A stretch of 64,000 nucleotides of DNA from Aneurinibacillus thermoaerophilus (GCF_900099925.1 NZ_FNDE01000003.1:1-64000), one strand, 5' to 3'; counted from the stretch's first letter, positions 32,684-42,403 are shown. Numbers and translations: made by a program. Notes: generated by a model not told the origin, from the letters alone.

Positions 32684-33196
32684 ATGGAACAGCTGCTCAT
32701 TATTTTTACCATTAATATTGTGTATGTATCGTTTTTTACTATCCGAATGATTATGGTGATGAAGGGACAGAAGCTGTTAGCCTCCCTCGTCAGTATGGTG
32801 GAAGTGTTCGTATATTTGATGGGTCTTTCTCTTGTGCTTGGTAATCTTAATAATCCGTTCAATCTTGCGGCTTATTGTATTGGCTGGGGCACCGGCGTAT
32901 ATATGGGTAGCAAAATCGAGGAACTGTTAGCGCTTGGCTATGTAACTGTGCAAATTGTACTTGATTCATCTCAGAATGATATTAGCCGTATCCTGCGTGA
33001 AAAAGGATATGGGGTAACCAGTTGGCAAGCAAACGGTAAAGATGGGCAGCGTGTTGTAATGAATGTACTCGCGAAACGAAGAAACGAGAAGAAGTTGTAC
33101 CAGACGATTAAAGAATTGGCGCCGAAAGCGTTTGTGATTTCGTACGAACCGAGATTTTTTTACGGTGGCTTTTGGACAAACCGAATTACAAAATAG
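32684..33196 (+). CDS. UPF0316 (DUF5698-DUF2179) membrane protein, YebE-like (170 aa)
   Basis: Three hydrophobic segments in the first 80 residues (DUF5698 part) followed by a soluble C-terminal domain of about 80 residues (DUF2179, Val-Gln-Ile-Val-Leu-Asp and Ile-Leu-Arg-Glu-Lys-Gly-Tyr-Gly-Val-Thr). This matches Bacillus YebE-type UPF0316 proteins; function unknown, the DUF2179 domain has been suggested to bind small ligands. AGGAGGGG lies 8 bases before the ATG. Monocistronic between tkt and ilvA. Confidence 0.85.
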   Translation: MEQLLIIFTINIVYVSFFTIRMIMVMKGQKLLASLVSMVEVFVYLMGLSLVLGNLNNPFNLAAYCIGWGTGVYMGSKIEELLALGYVTVQIVLDSSQNDISRILREKGYGVTSWQANGKDGQRVVMNVLAKRRNEKKLYQTIKELAPKAFVISYEPRFFYGGFWTNRITK

Positions 33197-33357
33197 TACA
33201 ATAGGAAAATCTAACATATCGGAACAAGTTTGATGATACATTTGACTTAAATTCCAGTTTTCCTGTTCTCTTGCCGCCGAAGGGAATGGGAATCCATCGA
33301 CGTTCGTATCATTATAATTAAAGGCACCATCTATTTCTTACGGAAGGACGGATTCAC

Positions 33358-34566
33358 ATGATTACACTCGACGGGATCCGGCAGGCAAGAGCTATCCTTC
33401 AACCTGTCGTCCGCTACACTCCGCTCGACTACTCGACCACATTCAGCGAACTGGCCGAAAACCAGCTTTATTTAAAGCTAGAAAATCTGCAAAAAACCGG
33501 GTCTTTCAAAGTACGTGGTGCTTATAACAAAATCGCTTCCCTAAGCGAAGAAGAAAAAGCGTGCGGGGTAGTGGCGGCCTCCGCTGGCAATCACGCGCAG
33601 GGTGTTGCTTTCAGCAGTACAAAAGCTGGCATCACAAGCACCATCGTTATGCCTGAAGGCGCCCCGCTCAGCAAAGTGCAGGCTACGCAAAAGTACGGCG
33701 CACAGGTCATTTTACACGGTCAGTCATTTGATGAAGCATTAGAAAGAGCGTTTGAAGTGCAAAAAGTGAGCGGAGCTACATTTTTGCACCCCTTCGATGA
33801 TCCGCGTGTTATCGAAGGCCAGGGAACCATCGGGCTGGAAGTGCTTGAGCAATTGCCTGATGTGGATGCCATCGTCTGTCCGATTGGCGGTGGAGGACTT
33901 ATCGCCGGAATTGCGGCAGCGATAAAAACGCTTAAGCCTCATGTGAAGGTTTATGGCGTAGAAGCCGCGGCATGCGCCAGTATGGCCGCATCGTTAAGCC
34001 AGGGACAACCGGTACTTGTAGAAAGCACCGGGACGATTGCTGATGGTATTGCAGTCAAGAAACCAGGTACCCTAACGTATCAATTGGTGCAAAAATACGT
34101 GGATGACGTGTTTCTAGCTGAAGATATCGAAATCTCGCGCGTAATGTTGTATCTGCTGGAACGCAGCAAACTGCTCGTCGAAGGGTCCAGCGCCGCCGCA
34201 CTCGTGCCGCTCTTGTACCGCCGCATACCGTTGACCAATAAAAAAGTGGCCGTCATTTTGAGCGGCGGAAATGTAGATGTGACATTCATGTCACGCATCA
34301 TCGAACACGGTCTTATCGAATCAGGCCGGTATATACGCATTGCGACGACCGTGCATGATAAGCCGGGCAACCTTAATCGCCTGCTATCGATCCTGGCGCA
34401 AGAAGGCGCCAATGTTATTTCCATCCATCACCACCGTATCAGCCCGCGCATTGTTCCAGGTCAAGCAGAAGTGGAACTGGAGCTGGAAACAAACAACCGC
34501 GCACATATCGAACGCATTGAAAAACGCTTGGTGCGTGAAGGATATCCTGTTAACGAACGAATGTGA
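33358..34566 (+). CDS. ilvA: Threonine ammonia-lyase with ACT domain (402 aa)
   Basis: PLP enzyme converting L-threonine to 2-oxobutyrate and ammonia. The PLP Lys is Lys51 in Gly-Ser-Phe-Lys-Val-Arg-Gly-Ala; Ser-Ala-Gly-Asn-His-Ala-Gln-Gly and the phosphate loop Gly-Gly-Gly-Gly-Leu near 180 are present. The last about 75 residues form a single ACT domain (Thr-Val-His-Asp-Lys-Pro-Gly-Asn-Leu). Length and single ACT fit the TIGR01127 type, between catabolic TdcB (no ACT) and long biosynthetic IlvA. It can supply isoleucine precursors or allow threonine catabolism. GGAAGGA is upstream; no T-box leader seen. Confidence 0.93.
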   Translation: MITLDGIRQARAILQPVVRYTPLDYSTTFSELAENQLYLKLENLQKTGSFKVRGAYNKIASLSEEEKACGVVAASAGNHAQGVAFSSTKAGITSTIVMPEGAPLSKVQATQKYGAQVILHGQSFDEALERAFEVQKVSGATFLHPFDDPRVIEGQGTIGLEVLEQLPDVDAIVCPIGGGGLIAGIAAAIKTLKPHVKVYGVEAAACASMAASLSQGQPVLVESTGTIADGIAVKKPGTLTYQLVQKYVDDVFLAEDIEISRVMLYLLERSKLLVEGSSAAALVPLLYRRIPLTNKKVAVILSGGNVDVTFMSRIIEHGLIESGRYIRIATTVHDKPGNLNRLLSILAQEGANVISIHHHRISPRIVPGQAEVELELETNNRAHIERIEKRLVREGYPVNERM

Positions 34567-34621
34567 AAAAGACGGCGGGACGGCACCTGCTGAGTTGGAC
34601 TCGCATGATATCCACTCTGCG

Positions 34622-34786
34622 TTACCACATATAGCGGACGCCATAGCGCCCGTCTTTTACCCGAAAAATTTCAATGACACGAGGACTCCTGTATCCTTTT
34701 GTCCACCAGTCTTCCTCCATCCGCTTCACAAGGCAGCTCGCTTGGAATTTTGTGTTGAATAGCGCCATCCAATAAATCCATTTCAT
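34622..34786 (-). CDS. Small hypothetical protein (54 aa)
   Basis: Start 34786 has GGAGGG 9 bases upstream. The product is basic and rich in Trp, Tyr and Arg (Met-Lys-Trp-Ile-Tyr-Trp-Met start, Trp-Trp-Thr-Lys-Gly-Tyr in the centre, Tyr-Gly-Val-Arg-Tyr end). One Cys; no signal peptide or clear membrane span. Conserved-looking composition, but I do not recognise a family. It lies head-on to ilvA and downstream of the padR gene on the same strand, separated by about 95 bp. Confidence 0.5.
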   Translation of the reverse strand: MKWIYWMALFNTKFQASCLVKRMEEDWWTKGYRSPRVIEIFRVKDGRYGVRYMW

Positions 34787-34879
34787 GCCCTGTTTTCCCT
34801 CCTTATGATTGCTACAATCTCTCTGCACGCTTACAATCCCTCTTACATGTCTCCTTTATTTTTACAGGGAACCGGGATA

Positions 34880-35410
34880 TCATGTGTCCCGTCTCTGTTT
34901 TTTCAAAAGGTGAGCAATTGTGTCCTGAAGCCAATCCCGATCGCTTTTAAGCAAGCGAAGGCGGCGATCGATGGTTAGGTCTACGCTTGGATTATGCTCA
35001 TGCTTCGGCACTCTTTCATACACTTTAATCTGTTCCTCCAGATTTTTGAGCCTTGCTTGAAGGCAACATATCACTTCGTACGGCGAAAGATGATCAAGAA
35101 ACATCAACCCGATATCGCCCGGCAGCGTGACCTGCTCCAAATGCGAAAGATTCTCTTGCAAGAGGCGGTAAAACTCCTTCTCTCCTTCTTTCGTAATCGA
35201 ATACACCTTGCGCGGCGGACGATTCTCCTCCTGCTCCATACGCAACGTCACATAGCCGGCCTCATGCAGTCGGTTTAGAATGGCGTACGCCGTCGCTTTT
35301 TTCAAATTCATAATCTGACTTACATTTCGTTCGATAAATTCGTTAATTTGATAACCGTGCTGGCTCTGATTCTTTAATAAACCTAACAGCAATAACGCTC
35401 GTTCATCCAT
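34880..35410 (-). CDS. PadR-family transcriptional regulator (176 aa)
   Basis: N-terminal winged helix (residues 1-85: Leu-Leu-Leu-Gly-Leu-Leu, His-Gly-Tyr-Gln-Ile-Asn-Glu-Phe, Ala-Thr-Ala-Tyr-Ala-Ile-Leu-Asn-Arg-Leu, Pro-Pro-Arg-Lys-Val-Tyr-Ser-Ile-Thr) and a C-terminal helical dimerisation domain of the Vir_C type. PadR proteins repress genes for phenolic acid or multidrug responses. Neighbouring candidate targets are the YuiF-like transporter (divergent-side, 350 bp away) or its own gene. Ligand unknown. Confidence 0.88.
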   Translation of the reverse strand: MDERALLLLGLLKNQSQHGYQINEFIERNVSQIMNLKKATAYAILNRLHEAGYVTLRMEQEENRPPRKVYSITKEGEKEFYRLLQENLSHLEQVTLPGDIGLMFLDHLSPYEVICCLQARLKNLEEQIKVYERVPKHEHNPSVDLTIDRRLRLLKSDRDWLQDTIAHLLKKQRRDT

Positions 35411-35758
35411 TCCTATGTTCCCCTTTATGAATTTCCTTTGTTATCTTACCTATCCTGTAGCAAAGGATAGTGGAATCTAACCCCGAACCGCAAAAGAATA
35501 GGCATGCAATCTATCACACTTTATTATCATTATCTGTCATTATAGCTAAACTATATAACGATTGTGTGAATATAACCAAACTTGACTATGTAAACGTCCA
35601 AGGATCATTCCGATGCGCCTGCTACCTCGCGAGCCCGTCTGTACTCATCGCAGGCATTGCGCTGGTCGTCAACCACAATTTTTTCAGACAATATAGCCAA
35701 AGGCGATGGCTGCCTGCACACACGCACGACACCATCGCCTTTTTATTTTATTTATCAA
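35411..35758. other. Intergenic region between padR and the transporter
   Basis: AT-rich padR promoter half, then a GC-richer stretch with an open plus-strand frame (35470-35772) that I do not accept as a gene because it has no ribosome site or recognisable product. A strong terminator is at 35699-35749. Confidence 0.35.
35699..35749. terminator. Intrinsic terminator downstream of the transporter
   Basis: 11-bp perfect arms (AAAGGCGATGG and complement) around a 22-base centre with five T on the plus strand and A-rich complement; it can act on the leftward transporter transcript. Confidence 0.6.
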
Positions 35759-37069
35759 TTATAGTACCATAGCCGCAATGAATCCAAATATAAATAAAGG
35801 AATATTGTAATGCAAAAACGTCGGGACGCACGTATCCCATATATGATCATGCTGTCCGTCTGCGTTTAGGCCAGACGTCGGCCCGAGCGTACTATCAGAA
35901 GCCGGCGATCCAGCATCGCCAAGCGCACCCGCTGTCCCGATAAGCGCTGCGGTCGCAAGAGACGAAAAGCCAAGCTCGGCGCATAGCGGTACGTAAATCG
36001 TTGCAATAATCGGCACTGTACCAAAAGAAGAGCCGATGCCCATCGTAATAAGAAGTCCGATCAGCAACATAATAGCGGCAGCCAGCATTTTGTTACTTCC
36101 AAGCCATGCGCCACTCGCCGCTACAAGCCCTTTGACCGCCCCGGTTTCTTGCAGCACAGACGCGTAACCGGACGCCAGCAACATAACAAATGCAATAAAT
36201 CCCATCATGACCACGCCGCGCTGTACAACCTCATCGCCTTCGTTCCAGCAAACAATACGGAATATAAACATCAACAGAATTCCAGTTAATGTACCAAGCA
36301 CAAGGGATTCCATCCATAGTTGCACGCCAAGCGCCCCTAGAATCGCCGTCAGGGTAAGCGCGTGCTTACCGGTAAAAGCTGTTGTTGCATGTTCATTTTT
36401 TGTTGATAACACAAGCGTATTTTCTTTTTCAACATACGTTCTTTCTTTGCGATATGAAATAAACAACGCAATAAAAAGCCCGAAAATCATCCCGAGCCCC
36501 GGAATCAGCATCACTTTCGGAAACATGGATACATCAATTGGCATCCCGTTTTTTCCCATCTCTTTTGCCACAATACCGTGATAGATAAGTCCGAAACCAG
36601 CAGGAATCATAATATACGGAGCCTGTAGACCAAATGTAAGCGCCGAAGCAACAGCCCTGCGGTCAATTTTCATCTGATTGAACAGAGAAAGCAGCGGCGG
36701 AATAAGAATAGGAATAAATGCGATATGCACCGGCACAACATTTTGTGATAACGATGCCACAAACGCAATCGTGACAAGCAAAACACCGCGCTTTCCCTTC
36801 AGTATACTAATTAACTTCTTTAGGAGAATGGACGTAATATTAGAACGAGCAATCATGACTGCGAACATGCCAAGCAACACATAGCTGAGCGCCGTTTCCA
36901 TTTGTCCGCTCATCCCTTCAATCATTGTGGAAACTGCCTCTTTCAGCGAGAGTCCCCCCATTAAACCAGCCGTTATCGCCGCGGCGATTAATGCAAAAAT
37001 AACATTAATCCGCAAAAGCGACAGCACAACGATAACAAGCACAGATACAACCACTGCATTTAACAACAC
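35759..37069 (-). CDS. Na+/H+ antiporter-family transporter, YuiF-like (436 aa)
   Basis: Polytopic membrane protein with about 11-12 spans. Conserved segments: Ser-Leu-Ser-Gln-Asn-Val-Val-Pro-Val-His-Ile-Ala-Phe-Ile-Pro-Ile in the middle and Gly-Asp-Ala-Gly-Ser-Pro-Ala-Ser-Asp-Ser-Thr-Leu-Gly-Pro-Thr-Ser-Gly near residue 385-400, typical of the YuiF group of the NhaC/ion transporter superfamily. Members are proposed to import amino acids such as histidine or exchange Na+; the substrate here is unknown. AGGAGG precedes the start. Monocistronic. Confidence 0.85.
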   Translation of the reverse strand: MLLNAVVVSVLVIVVLSLLRINVIFALIAAAITAGLMGGLSLKEAVSTMIEGMSGQMETALSYVLLGMFAVMIARSNITSILLKKLISILKGKRGVLLVTIAFVASLSQNVVPVHIAFIPILIPPLLSLFNQMKIDRRAVASALTFGLQAPYIMIPAGFGLIYHGIVAKEMGKNGMPIDVSMFPKVMLIPGLGMIFGLFIALFISYRKERTYVEKENTLVLSTKNEHATTAFTGKHALTLTAILGALGVQLWMESLVLGTLTGILLMFIFRIVCWNEGDEVVQRGVVMMGFIAFVMLLASGYASVLQETGAVKGLVAASGAWLGSNKMLAAAIMLLIGLLITMGIGSSFGTVPIIATIYVPLCAELGFSSLATAALIGTAGALGDAGSPASDSTLGPTSGLNADGQHDHIWDTCVPTFLHYNIPLFIFGFIAAMVL

Positions 37070-37272
37070 TGTTTCCTCCTTTAGTATGGTAGACAGATGA
37101 AGTTATATCATACGAAAGGATTTCTGACAAGAAGAAGAAATCAAATCAAATACAACGCAAGCCTCCGAAAAATTCCGGGGGTTTTTCTTAGACTTCTATT
37201 TTTGCTTGCTTTCGGCTTATACTTATAGGACAGGTACATTGGGAAAAAACATGGAAGGAAGGAAGAGAGTCC

Positions 37273-37881
37273 ATGAAAAAAATGGCGGTACTTCTTGTAT
37301 TGCTTGTGCTTATTGGCGGCATGCTCTACAGCACGCTCAGTAAAAAAGAAGAAACACAGACCGGCGCTGAGACGACAGCAAATAAAACAGTGACAAGGAA
37401 AGAAATAGAGCCAAAGACAGAACAAGAAACACAGCGCGTAGAAATAGGGGTGCAGGAAGGCAAGAAGGCGCCGGATTTTACGTTGGAGACACTGGACGGC
37501 AAAACCATGCACTTGTCCGACTTGCGAGGAAAGATCGTCATTTTGAATATATGGGCGACCTGGTGCCCTCCGTGTCGTGAGGAAATTCCTGATATGGTAA
37601 AATTTTATCGTGCTTATAAAGAGAAAAATGTAGAAATTCTAGCTGTCAATCTTACGGAAACGGAAAGCAGCGTGCCGAATGTCAAACGGTTTGCCCAAGG
37701 AATGAATATGCAGTTTCCAGTGCTGCTTGACCGGAAGTCGCATGTGGCTGACATGTATCAAGTTACTATTGTTCCCACTAGTTTTATTATCGACGCGGAC
37801 GGAATCATCCGCCAGCATGTTATGGGTCCAATGACATATTCAACTATGGAAAAATTCATAGAAAACATAAAGCAAAAATAA
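37273..37881 (+). CDS. Membrane-anchored thioredoxin-like protein, ResA/TlpA type (202 aa)
   Basis: N-terminal membrane anchor (residues 4-20), a Lys/Glu/Thr-rich linker to about residue 60, then a thioredoxin fold with Trp-Ala-Thr-Trp-Cys98-Pro-Pro-Cys101 and the cis-Pro in Val-Pro-Thr-Ser. The protein would sit outside the membrane and reduce or exchange disulfides, as ResA does in cytochrome c maturation or StoA in spore cortex formation. No ccs genes are adjacent, so the partner is unknown. GGAAGGAAG lies upstream of the start. Convergent with pepF. Confidence 0.9.
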   Translation: MKKMAVLLVLLVLIGGMLYSTLSKKEETQTGAETTANKTVTRKEIEPKTEQETQRVEIGVQEGKKAPDFTLETLDGKTMHLSDLRGKIVILNIWATWCPPCREEIPDMVKFYRAYKEKNVEILAVNLTETESSVPNVKRFAQGMNMQFPVLLDRKSHVADMYQVTIVPTSFIIDADGIIRQHVMGPMTYSTMEKFIENIKQK

Positions 37882-37901
37882 TGTATGAAGATGATCTATC
37901 A

Positions 37902-39821
37902 TTATTTTTGGCTTATCAGTTTTTCCAATTCATTTAATGTTTCTGCAAACACTTTCAATGCATCGTCGATTGGTTTAGATGTAGATACATCAACACCTGC
38001 TTCCCGTAATATTTCAATCGGCGCTTTGGAATTACCCGCAGATAGAAACTTCTCCCGAATCCGATCCACGGCAGGTCTGCCCTCTTTCAACACCTGCTCA
38101 GCCAGCGCTGTGGAAGCGGCAAAGCTGGTCGCGTACTGATAGACATAGAAATTGTAATAAAAATGCGGAATGCGTCCCCATTCCATCGCAATTTCTTTAT
38201 CATTCACCATGGCTGCTCCATAATATTTTTTATTGATATCAATATACATTTTCTTAAGCGCTTCCGCATTCAACGACTCGCCTGCCTGTTCTTTTTCATG
38301 AATCAGTTTTTCGAATTCAGCAAACTGTGTCTGACGAAATAGCGTTGTCCGAAAATTTTCGAGGCGCTGATTCAACAAATATATTTTTTCTTGCTTTGTT
38401 TTCGCCTTAGCATACATGCTTTCAAATAGCAATGCCTCATTTAGTGTAGAAGCGACTTCCGCGGTAAATATCGGATAATTGGCTGTAATATACGGTTGGG
38501 TTCGATTTGTATAATATGTGTGCATAGCATGCCCAAGCTCATGCGCAATCGTAAATATATCATCAGTCGTACCCTGATAATTTAATAGCACATATGGATG
38601 TGTGTCGTACGCGCCTGATTGGTATGCGCCGGAACGCTTGTCAGCGGTCGAATACACATCGATCCACCCGCTTGTGAACGCCTTGCTTAGCACTTTGCCG
38701 TACTCCTCACCAAGCGGCTTAAGCCCTTCCAGCACCCGTTGTTGCGCTTCTTCGTACGGAATATACGATGAATTCGCCTCTACAATCGGTGTATAGATAT
38801 CGTACATGTGCAGCTCTTTGACGCCGAGCATCCTCTTTTTCAGTTCCATATAGCGATGCAAAAGCGGCAACCCCTTGTTGACGCTTTGAATCAACTGGTC
38901 ATACACTTTTACCGGCACATTGTTTGGCGTTAAGCTCGCTTCCAACGCGTTGCGATACTTTCGTACCTTGGCGTACGTATTATTCGCTTTTACTTTTCCA
39001 GAAAGCACCTGAGCAAATGTATCCTGATACTCTTCAAGCGTTCTGTAATACGCTTCGAATGCCGCTTTCCGGACATTGCGATTTTTGCTTTCCATATAAG
39101 CCGTAAAATTGGCACGCGTCAATTGCACTTCTTTTCCGTTCTCGTCTTTAATTTTCGGAAATTTCACATCCTTGCTGAGCAACGAATACACATTTTCTGG
39201 ATTCTGTCCGAGCGGTGAAAACTGGGCCAGCAGTGCTTCCGTTTCTTTGTTCAGCGTATGGGGCTTAATCCGTTCCAAATCTTCAAGAAACGGCTTATAC
39301 GGGGCAACCTCCTTTTTGGCCAGATACGCTTTTCTTTTGTTTGGTGGAATGGCCAGCACTTCCGGTGTAAACCAAGACGTTTTTTCCGAAACGAGCACGC
39401 TTGCTTTCTCCGCCTTATCAAACAATTCTTTCAATGAAGAATTGGAGGCATTAACATCAAAGCCCATGGATGCGTATACGTATACCTTATCGCGCAACCG
39501 CATAAGATCACTTAAATCATTAAGCGCTTTCAAAAACACAGCATATGATTCCGCCAATTTCCCCTGATGGGCCGGGAACGCGTTTGCCATTCTTTCCAGT
39601 TTCTTAAGATCGGCTGTCCAGGCCTCTTTGCTTATATAAATGTCTTCTAAGTTCCACTTGTACCTCGCTGGAATATCCGCACGCGTCTTATATTCCGGCC
39701 GCTGCGCCTTTTTAATCATCTCGGTCGTGTTCATGACTTCGCTGCCAAGCACAACCGGCATGGGGAAGACGGACACCGCAAACGTCACCGCTGTTACAGT
39801 GGTAACGAACTTTCGTTTCAT
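37902..39821 (-). CDS. pepF: Oligoendopeptidase F, M3 family, with signal peptide (639 aa)
   Basis: Zn metallopeptidase cleaving short peptides. The His-Glu-Leu-Gly-His zinc motif lies at about residue 426-430, followed by Met-His-Thr-Tyr-Tyr and the third-ligand Glu in Glu-Val-Ala-Ser-Thr-Leu-Asn-Glu. N-terminus Met-Lys-Arg-Lys and a hydrophobic stretch to about residue 25 (Pro-Val-Val-Leu-Gly-Ser) is a likely export signal, unusual for a family normally cytoplasmic; the rest aligns over the whole PepF length (about 600). AGGTGTGAAAC precedes the start. Monocistronic. Confidence 0.92.
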   Translation of the reverse strand: MKRKFVTTVTAVTFAVSVFPMPVVLGSEVMNTTEMIKKAQRPEYKTRADIPARYKWNLEDIYISKEAWTADLKKLERMANAFPAHQGKLAESYAVFLKALNDLSDLMRLRDKVYVYASMGFDVNASNSSLKELFDKAEKASVLVSEKTSWFTPEVLAIPPNKRKAYLAKKEVAPYKPFLEDLERIKPHTLNKETEALLAQFSPLGQNPENVYSLLSKDVKFPKIKDENGKEVQLTRANFTAYMESKNRNVRKAAFEAYYRTLEEYQDTFAQVLSGKVKANNTYAKVRKYRNALEASLTPNNVPVKVYDQLIQSVNKGLPLLHRYMELKKRMLGVKELHMYDIYTPIVEANSSYIPYEEAQQRVLEGLKPLGEEYGKVLSKAFTSGWIDVYSTADKRSGAYQSGAYDTHPYVLLNYQGTTDDIFTIAHELGHAMHTYYTNRTQPYITANYPIFTAEVASTLNEALLFESMYAKAKTKQEKIYLLNQRLENFRTTLFRQTQFAEFEKLIHEKEQAGESLNAEALKKMYIDINKKYYGAAMVNDKEIAMEWGRIPHFYYNFYVYQYATSFAASTALAEQVLKEGRPAVDRIREKFLSAGNSKAPIEILREAGVDVSTSKPIDDALKVFAETLNELEKLISQK

Positions 39822-39995
39822 GTTTCACACCTCTTTTCCAAAAATGTGTAACTACTTTATGGTATGCACATCTTCCTAGGTATCATACCAGGAAATTCAT
39901 GTTAATTACTCAACTTTGGCAGCATAAAATCCCCAGGCATCCCTGCTTTAGGAGTACTTATTTCCACTTATTGTAAAGCGATTCATAAGAGGTAG

Positions 39996-40022
39996 AAAAA
40001 AGCCCTCCGTAAAGGAGGGCTG
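39996..40022 (-). terminator. Terminator of the aldo/keto reductase gene
   Basis: Minus strand: GCCCTCC stem, TTTAC-type loop and six T, 7 bases after the stop. Confidence 0.85.
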
Positions 40023-40028
40023 TAGTCA

Positions 40029-40853
40029 TCAGAAAAATTGATCCGGATCAGGGCCGAAACGGTGATCCTTGTTCAGACCATCGAGTGCCGCCATATCCTC
40101 AAGCGAAAGCTCGAAGTCGAAGATGTCCGCATTTTCGCGGATGCGCTCTTCTTTGGTCGACTTCGGGATTGTCACCACACCGTGCTGCAAATCCCAGCGC
40201 AGAACGATTTGTGCCGGCGTTTTGCCGTATTTGCCGGCCAGTTCGGTCAGAACCGGCAAATCGAGATGTCCCTGCATAAGCGGGCTCCACGCTTCAAGCT
40301 GAATCCGGTGCTCCTTGCAGAAATGGCGCAGCTCCTGCTGCGTCAGCAGCGGGTGAAACTCGACCTGATTCACCATCGGCACTACTTCGCAGTCAGCCAT
40401 CAGCTCTTCCAGATGGTGCACTTTAAAATTGCTTACCCCGATTGCGCGGACAAGCCCGTCTTTGTACAATTTTTCAAGAGCTTTCCACGTTTCCTTGAAC
40501 TTGCTCGTTCCCGGCCAATGGATCAGATACAGATCGACATACTCGAGACCCAGCTTGTTTCGGCTTTCTTCGAAAGCCTTCAGCGTGGAATCGTAACCTT
40601 GATCTTTGTTCCACACTTTCGTTGTAATAAACAATTGTTCACGGGGTACGCCGCACTCCTTGATCGCCTTGCCCACGCCTGCTTCGTTGCCATAGACGGC
40701 CGCGGTATCAATGCTTCGGTACCCTGCACGAACCGCCGCCTTGACAGCCTGTTCCACCTCGCCGCCTTCGCTCATCTTCCATACGCCTAGCCCGAGCCAC
40801 GGCATTTTGACGCCGTTCGCCAGGACCGCGTTGTTCGACATGCTGTGAATCAT
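40029..40853 (-). CDS. Aldo/keto reductase (274 aa)
   Basis: NADPH-dependent oxidoreductase of the AKR superfamily (AKR5-like, as Bacillus YtbE/YvgN, which reduce glyoxal and methylglyoxal). Catalytic tetrad Asp49, Tyr54, Lys79 and His112 are visible in [10 protein letters not shown], Thr-Thr-Lys-Val-Trp and Leu-Ile-His-Trp-Pro-Gly; the cofactor motif Ile-Pro-Lys-Ser-Thr is near residue 235. Start 40853 has AGGAGG 8 bases upstream. Monocistronic with its own terminator. Confidence 0.93.
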   Translation of the reverse strand: MIHSMSNNAVLANGVKMPWLGLGVWKMSEGGEVEQAVKAAVRAGYRSIDTAAVYGNEAGVGKAIKECGVPREQLFITTKVWNKDQGYDSTLKAFEESRNKLGLEYVDLYLIHWPGTSKFKETWKALEKLYKDGLVRAIGVSNFKVHHLEELMADCEVVPMVNQVEFHPLLTQQELRHFCKEHRIQLEAWSPLMQGHLDLPVLTELAGKYGKTPAQIVLRWDLQHGVVTIPKSTKEERIRENADIFDFELSLEDMAALDGLNKDHRFGPDPDQFF

Positions 40854-41029
40854 GCTCAATTCCTCCTGTCTGCCCGAAAGTATTGACATAACGATGATAA
40901 CATAACAGCGGCACCTGTTTCCATGATAAGCGAAAATTTGAAAATTCCATCCGGAGCTGCTCTATCCAGCTCACGTACCTGTTTCCGGTTATTAAATTCG
41001 ATTCCACAAATCTGCGTCTCGTAAGTCGC

Positions 41030-41467
41030 CTAACGCGCGCCTTTGAAAATTTCCCTCAACGCAAGCAAAAACAACTTCGAGAACAACAGACCGAGTCCGA
41101 TGCCAACGGTGGTCGCCAAAGCAGCGATAACCATCGTTTCCGTCAGCACCATTCGCCGGATTTGGCCATTCGTCATGCCGAACAGCGACAGCAAACCGAA
41201 TTCCTTGCTCCGTGACTTTAGGAACGCCGACAGTGAGTACAACACAAAGAAGAAGGAGAAGATGACGATAATGTATTCGCAGGCAACCATTCCTTGTTTC
41301 ACGTAATTGGCTGCCTGCAGCTTCCCCCCCCCCACGACATCCGGGTGCAATATGAACTGGGCGTAAAGGAAAAAGATCATAACCGAGAAAACGCTGCTAA
41401 AAAAGAACGCTGTATACTGGCGCCAGTTGCCTCGAATGTTGCTAGTTGCGAGATGCCGAAACTTCAC
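41030..41467 (-). pseudogene. Bce-type ABC transporter permease, truncated to N-terminal 145 aa
   Basis: Matches only the first quarter of FtsX-like permeases of the BceB/YxdM/YvcS group (about 630-670 aa, ten spans with a large outside domain after span six). Present: the start Met-Lys-Phe-Arg-His-Leu-Ala-Thr-Ser-Asn-Ile, spans 1-3 and the Lys-Glu-Phe-Gly-Leu-Leu cytoplasmic motif. It ends after Lys-Leu-Phe-Leu-Leu-Ala-Leu-Arg. The extracellular domain that binds peptide antibiotics and the last spans are missing. A run of ten G lies in the coding strand near codon 45. Overlaps the ATPase gene end by 26 bp. Confidence 0.85.
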
Positions 41468-42254
41468 TGAAATTCCCTCCCAGGACGCTCAGCGCATCAA
41501 GAATATGCTGAAAGAATACCTGTCGGTTATCTCCTCTGCGGATCTCCGAGAACAACTTGCCGTCTTTGATAAAGAGGACGCGCTTGCAAAAGCTGGCCGC
41601 GAACGGGTCGTGCGTCACCATCAGAATCGTTGCGCCGCGCTGCTCGTTCATGTCCTTCAGAGCGCTCATGACATCGTGAGCCGCCTTAGAGTCGAGGTTG
41701 CCGGTCAGTTCGTCCGCCAACACGAGGGCAGGATCGTGGATCAACGCCCGGGCGATCGCTGTCCGCTGCTGCTGTCCACCCGACACCTCGTACGTCCGCT
41801 TATCGAGAATTTGGCTGATGTTCAGGTGGCGGGCAAGTTCTTCCAGTTTTGTTTCCATAACCTTCGATTTCGCATTATCAAGCACCAGCGGAAGCAAAAT
41901 ATTCTCCCGGATCGAGAGCGTGTCGAGCAGGTTGAAATCCTGGAAAACGAAACCGAGCTGACGGCGGCGGAACAGCGCGAGTTCCTTCGCGCTCATGGTT
42001 GCAGGGTTCATTCCGTTTATCGTCACCCTGCCCGACGTCGGCCGGTCGATCGTCGCCAACAGATTGAGGAGCGTCGTCTTGCCGCTACCGGATGGCCCCA
42101 TGATGCCGACAAATTCGCCGGGATACACTTTCAGATTTACCTCGTCCAGCGCTTTGTGGAGAACGGCATTTTTCGCTGAACCGTAAATTTTGGTCAATGC
42201 TTCAGCGTGCAAAACCGGTGCGGCGGCTCCGGATGCTTTTGTGTGCAATTGCAT
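41442..42254 (-). CDS. Bce-type ABC transporter ATP-binding protein (270 aa)
   Basis: ATPase of peptide-antibiotic detoxification/sensing transporters (BceA/YxdL/YvcR type). Walker A Gly-Pro-Ser-Gly-Ser-Gly-Lys-Thr-Thr near residue 54-62, Q loop in Phe-Val-Phe-Gln-Asp-Phe-Asn-Leu-Leu, signature Val-Ser-Gly-Gly-Gln-Gln-Gln-Arg near 158 and Walker B Leu-Val-Leu-Ala-Asp-Glu. Itself intact, with a Leu-Asp-Ala-Leu-Ser C-terminal extension. Because its permease is truncated it probably has no working partner here. It follows the kinase gene by about 150 bp. Confidence 0.93.
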   Translation of the reverse strand: MQLHTKASGAAAPVLHAEALTKIYGSAKNAVLHKALDEVNLKVYPGEFVGIMGPSGSGKTTLLNLLATIDRPTSGRVTINGMNPATMSAKELALFRRRQLGFVFQDFNLLDTLSIRENILLPLVLDNAKSKVMETKLEELARHLNISQILDKRTYEVSGGQQQRTAIARALIHDPALVLADELTGNLDSKAAHDVMSALKDMNEQRGATILMVTHDPFAASFCKRVLFIKDGKLFSEIRRGDNRQVFFQHILDALSVLGGNFSEVSASRN

Positions 42255-42403
42255 GGTATCTTCCTCCTATCATTACTTCCTTCTTTACATTTTGGCTATC
42301 TGTTGGCTCCATTATAGTACCGCAACCGGTCATTTTTTACATTGCTCAAGCTTACAAAACGAAAGACGAACCTTACAATTTTGCAAGGTTCGCCTGGATT
42401 TTG

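Noticed and set aside
32392-32862. 156-codon minus-strand ORF
   Set aside because: Antisense to the end of tkt, its terminator and the start of the UPF0316 gene.
35470-35772. 100-codon plus-strand ORF between padR and the transporter
   Set aside because: No ribosome site, runs through a strong terminator, no recognisable domain.
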